From assembly GCA_025358395.1 (NCBI GenBank), contig JANYJT010000178.1, positions 1 to 7,147 of the forward strand: 7,147 nt of DNA, read 5' to 3'. The position numbers were made by a program, and so were the translations under genes. This stretch comes from Bacteroidia bacterium (GTDB lineage: Bacteria > Bacteroidota > Bacteroidia > Bacteroidales > Prolixibacteraceae). This document shows, piece by piece, positions 6,317 to 7,147 of this stretch. The notes under the pieces are model-generated. The model saw only the letters and a list, made by a program, of their open reading frames with translations. It was not told where the DNA came from and searched no databases. Every line of letters begins with the position of its first letter. Within the stretch, counting starts at the first letter, position 1.

Positions 6317-6957
6317 GTTTTCAGATGGCCCCAGACCATTAAAAGTTCGCCTATCAGCCTGTATTTTAAAGTTATATCGTAACTGACCTTTCCAGAACTG
6401 AAAATCGCTTTCAGGTTCCCTTCCACGGAACTGAATGAAGAGGCGTTGCATAAAATTTGACTGGAAAAGTCAATGTTGGAGAAAGGAATCATTTTAAATA
6501 CAGCTTCCTTGGCGCACCACCGCAGCATTATTTCTTTGTTTGAAGGTTGATTGGCTATCATGCAATCTGCTAACTCTTTTTCTGATAGAAATCTTCTTGC
6601 AACCCGAACCACATTTCTGGTAATTAATTCGATGTCGATACCTGGTTGATATTCAGAATGGAAATAGATCGCCGCATAATTTGACGAGTGTGTGATGGAG
6701 ATATGACCGGCGAAATTGACGAGAAGAGGCTTCCCTTCGCTGTCATAGCTTATTTTTGAATTTTCTCCGGTCATCTGTTGCAATAGAAGTCGCACAGCGA
6801 GCCACTCTTTCTTCCGCTGTTCATTTTTCAACAATAAAAAACGTTCAAGCTCTTCAGGTTTGGGGTTTAAAAGTTCGATTAAGAATTCCGTTGTCTCGGT
6901 AATTTCCCATAGCCCTAAAAGACCTTCTTCCAGATGTTCAATAAACTTAACGGCCAT
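6313..6957 (-). CDS. 4'-phosphopantetheinyl transferase superfamily protein (Sfp-type)
   Basis: This enzyme moves the 4'-phosphopantetheine arm of coenzyme A onto a serine of a carrier protein, as in fatty acid, polyketide or peptide synthesis. From the ATG at 6957 it has 214 residues, in the Sfp/AcpT size range. Motifs in order are RKKEWLAVR (48-56), GKPLL (75-79), HISITHS (85-91), GIDIEL (106-111, with D108 and E110 as magnesium ligands) and RWCAKEAVFK (146-155, with W147, K150, E151, K155). No catalytic residue is missing. The frame runs nine codons further up to a TTG at 6984 just after an in-frame TGA. The ATG at 6957 is preferred because it is a standard start and overlaps the gldD end by only 11 bases, a common coupling arrangement. 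The carrier target is unknown: it may serve fatty acid ACP if no AcpS is encoded, or a secondary pathway. Confidence 0.9.
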   Translation of the reverse strand: MAVKFIEHLEEGLLGLWEITETTEFLIELLNPKPEELERFLLLKNEQRKKEWLAVRLLLQQMTGENSKISYDSEGKPLLVNFAGHISITHSSNYAAIYFHSEYQPGIDIELITRNVVRVARRFLSEKELADCMIANQPSNKEIMLRWCAKEAVFKMIPFSNIDFSSQILCNASSFSSVEGNLKAIFSSGKVSYDITLKYRLIGELLMVWGHLKT

Positions 6958-7147
6958 TTGTAGTTTTCCATTCGGTCGTTTCAATCATCTTAACAACATC
7001 TTGCGACAAAAAATTGATGACAGGCCTGAGACTGTCATAATTTGGAACCTCTTTGATATACAAGGCACCCCTGAGAAAATTTCGGACACTGTCAGTTAGG
7101 TAAAACTGCATCGGGGATGCCGAATTTCCTTTGAGTGTATAAAGTGT
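6947..7147 (-). CDS. gldD: Gliding motility lipoprotein GldD, C-terminal 66 residues only
   Basis: On the - strand a frame is open from the right window edge to TAA at 6949-6947, with no stop for 66 codons. It has no upstream start because the gene begins outside the window. The peptide includes GNSASPMQFYLTDS (7-20), NFLRGALYIKEVPNYDSLRPV (23-43, read as overlapping blocks NFLRGALY and PNYDSLRPV) and INFLSQDVVKMIETTEWK (44-61). This order (a SP-QFYLTDS block, an FLRGALYF-like block, an N-DSL-PV block and a closing ETxxWK) agrees with my recollection of the GldD C-terminus. GldD is a lipoprotein needed for gliding in Flavobacterium and connected with type IX secretion function. The gene overlaps the next gene's ATG by 11 bases, so the two are probably one transcript. 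As I recall, gldD followed by a phosphopantetheinyl transferase gene is a common pair in Bacteroidota, which supports the call. Confidence 0.82.
   Translation of the reverse strand, partial: TLYTLKGNSASPMQFYLTDSVRNFLRGALYIKEVPNYDSLRPVINFLSQDVVKMIETTEWKTTNGR

Noticed and set aside
6958..6984. TTG at 6984 as the start of the phosphopantetheinyl transferase
   Set aside because: TTG starts are rare, it would overlap gldD by 38 bases, and the nine added residues (starting MKRPN) match nothing known; ATG at 6957 is a better choice.
6860..7099. 79-codon + strand frame across the gldD/transferase junction
   Set aside because: It is antisense to two recognised - strand genes and has no motif.

Overview
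The window reads as a stretch of a Bacteroidota chromosome. The signs are gliding/type IX-associated genes (a gldF-gldG fusion and the 3' end of a gldD gene), an lpxB for lipid A synthesis, start codons preceded by A/T-rich sequence with no Shine-Dalgarno match, and a fairly low GC content judged by eye. I cannot place it below phylum level with confidence; a Bacteroidales/Marinilabiliales-like or Cytophagia-like genome would fit.

Layout, left to right. The + strand carries the 3' part of lpxB (1-796, cut by the window edge). After 38 bases, mostly two tandem 14-bp units, comes one 809-codon gene that joins a GldF-type ABC-2 permease to a GldG-type extracytoplasmic protein (835-3264). After a 159-bp gap comes dnaN, the DNA polymerase III sliding clamp (3424-4551). 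A 160-bp gap with a nested inverted repeat and a good rho-independent terminator (4661-4692) follows. Next is a DEDDh-type 3'-5' exonuclease with an ExoX-like C-terminal domain (4712-5521). A 172-bp gap is filled by a dense cluster of direct and inverted repeats (about 5526-5660). It precedes a FAHD1-like fumarylacetoacetate-hydrolase-family enzyme (5694-6305). On the - strand, converging on it with a 7-bp gap, lie an Sfp-type 4'-phosphopantetheinyl transferase (6313-6957) and, overlapping its start by 11 bases, the last 66 codons of a gldD-like lipoprotein gene (6947-7147, cut by the right edge).

How the genes fit together: lpxB and gldFG are close enough to be co-transcribed and both concern the cell envelope. 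dnaN and the exonuclease are adjacent replication/repair genes. The exonuclease carries a QLSAF sequence, resembling the bacterial clamp-binding motif, in the linker after its nuclease domain. This suggests that the product of one gene binds the product of the other, even though a terminator separates them. gldD and the phosphopantetheinyl transferase form an overlapping, probably translationally coupled pair.

No RNA gene, CRISPR array, insertion sequence or phage gene was seen. The most noteworthy points are the gldF-gldG fusion, the candidate clamp-binding motif, the intergenic repeat cluster, and the gldD end, which has no start codon inside the window.
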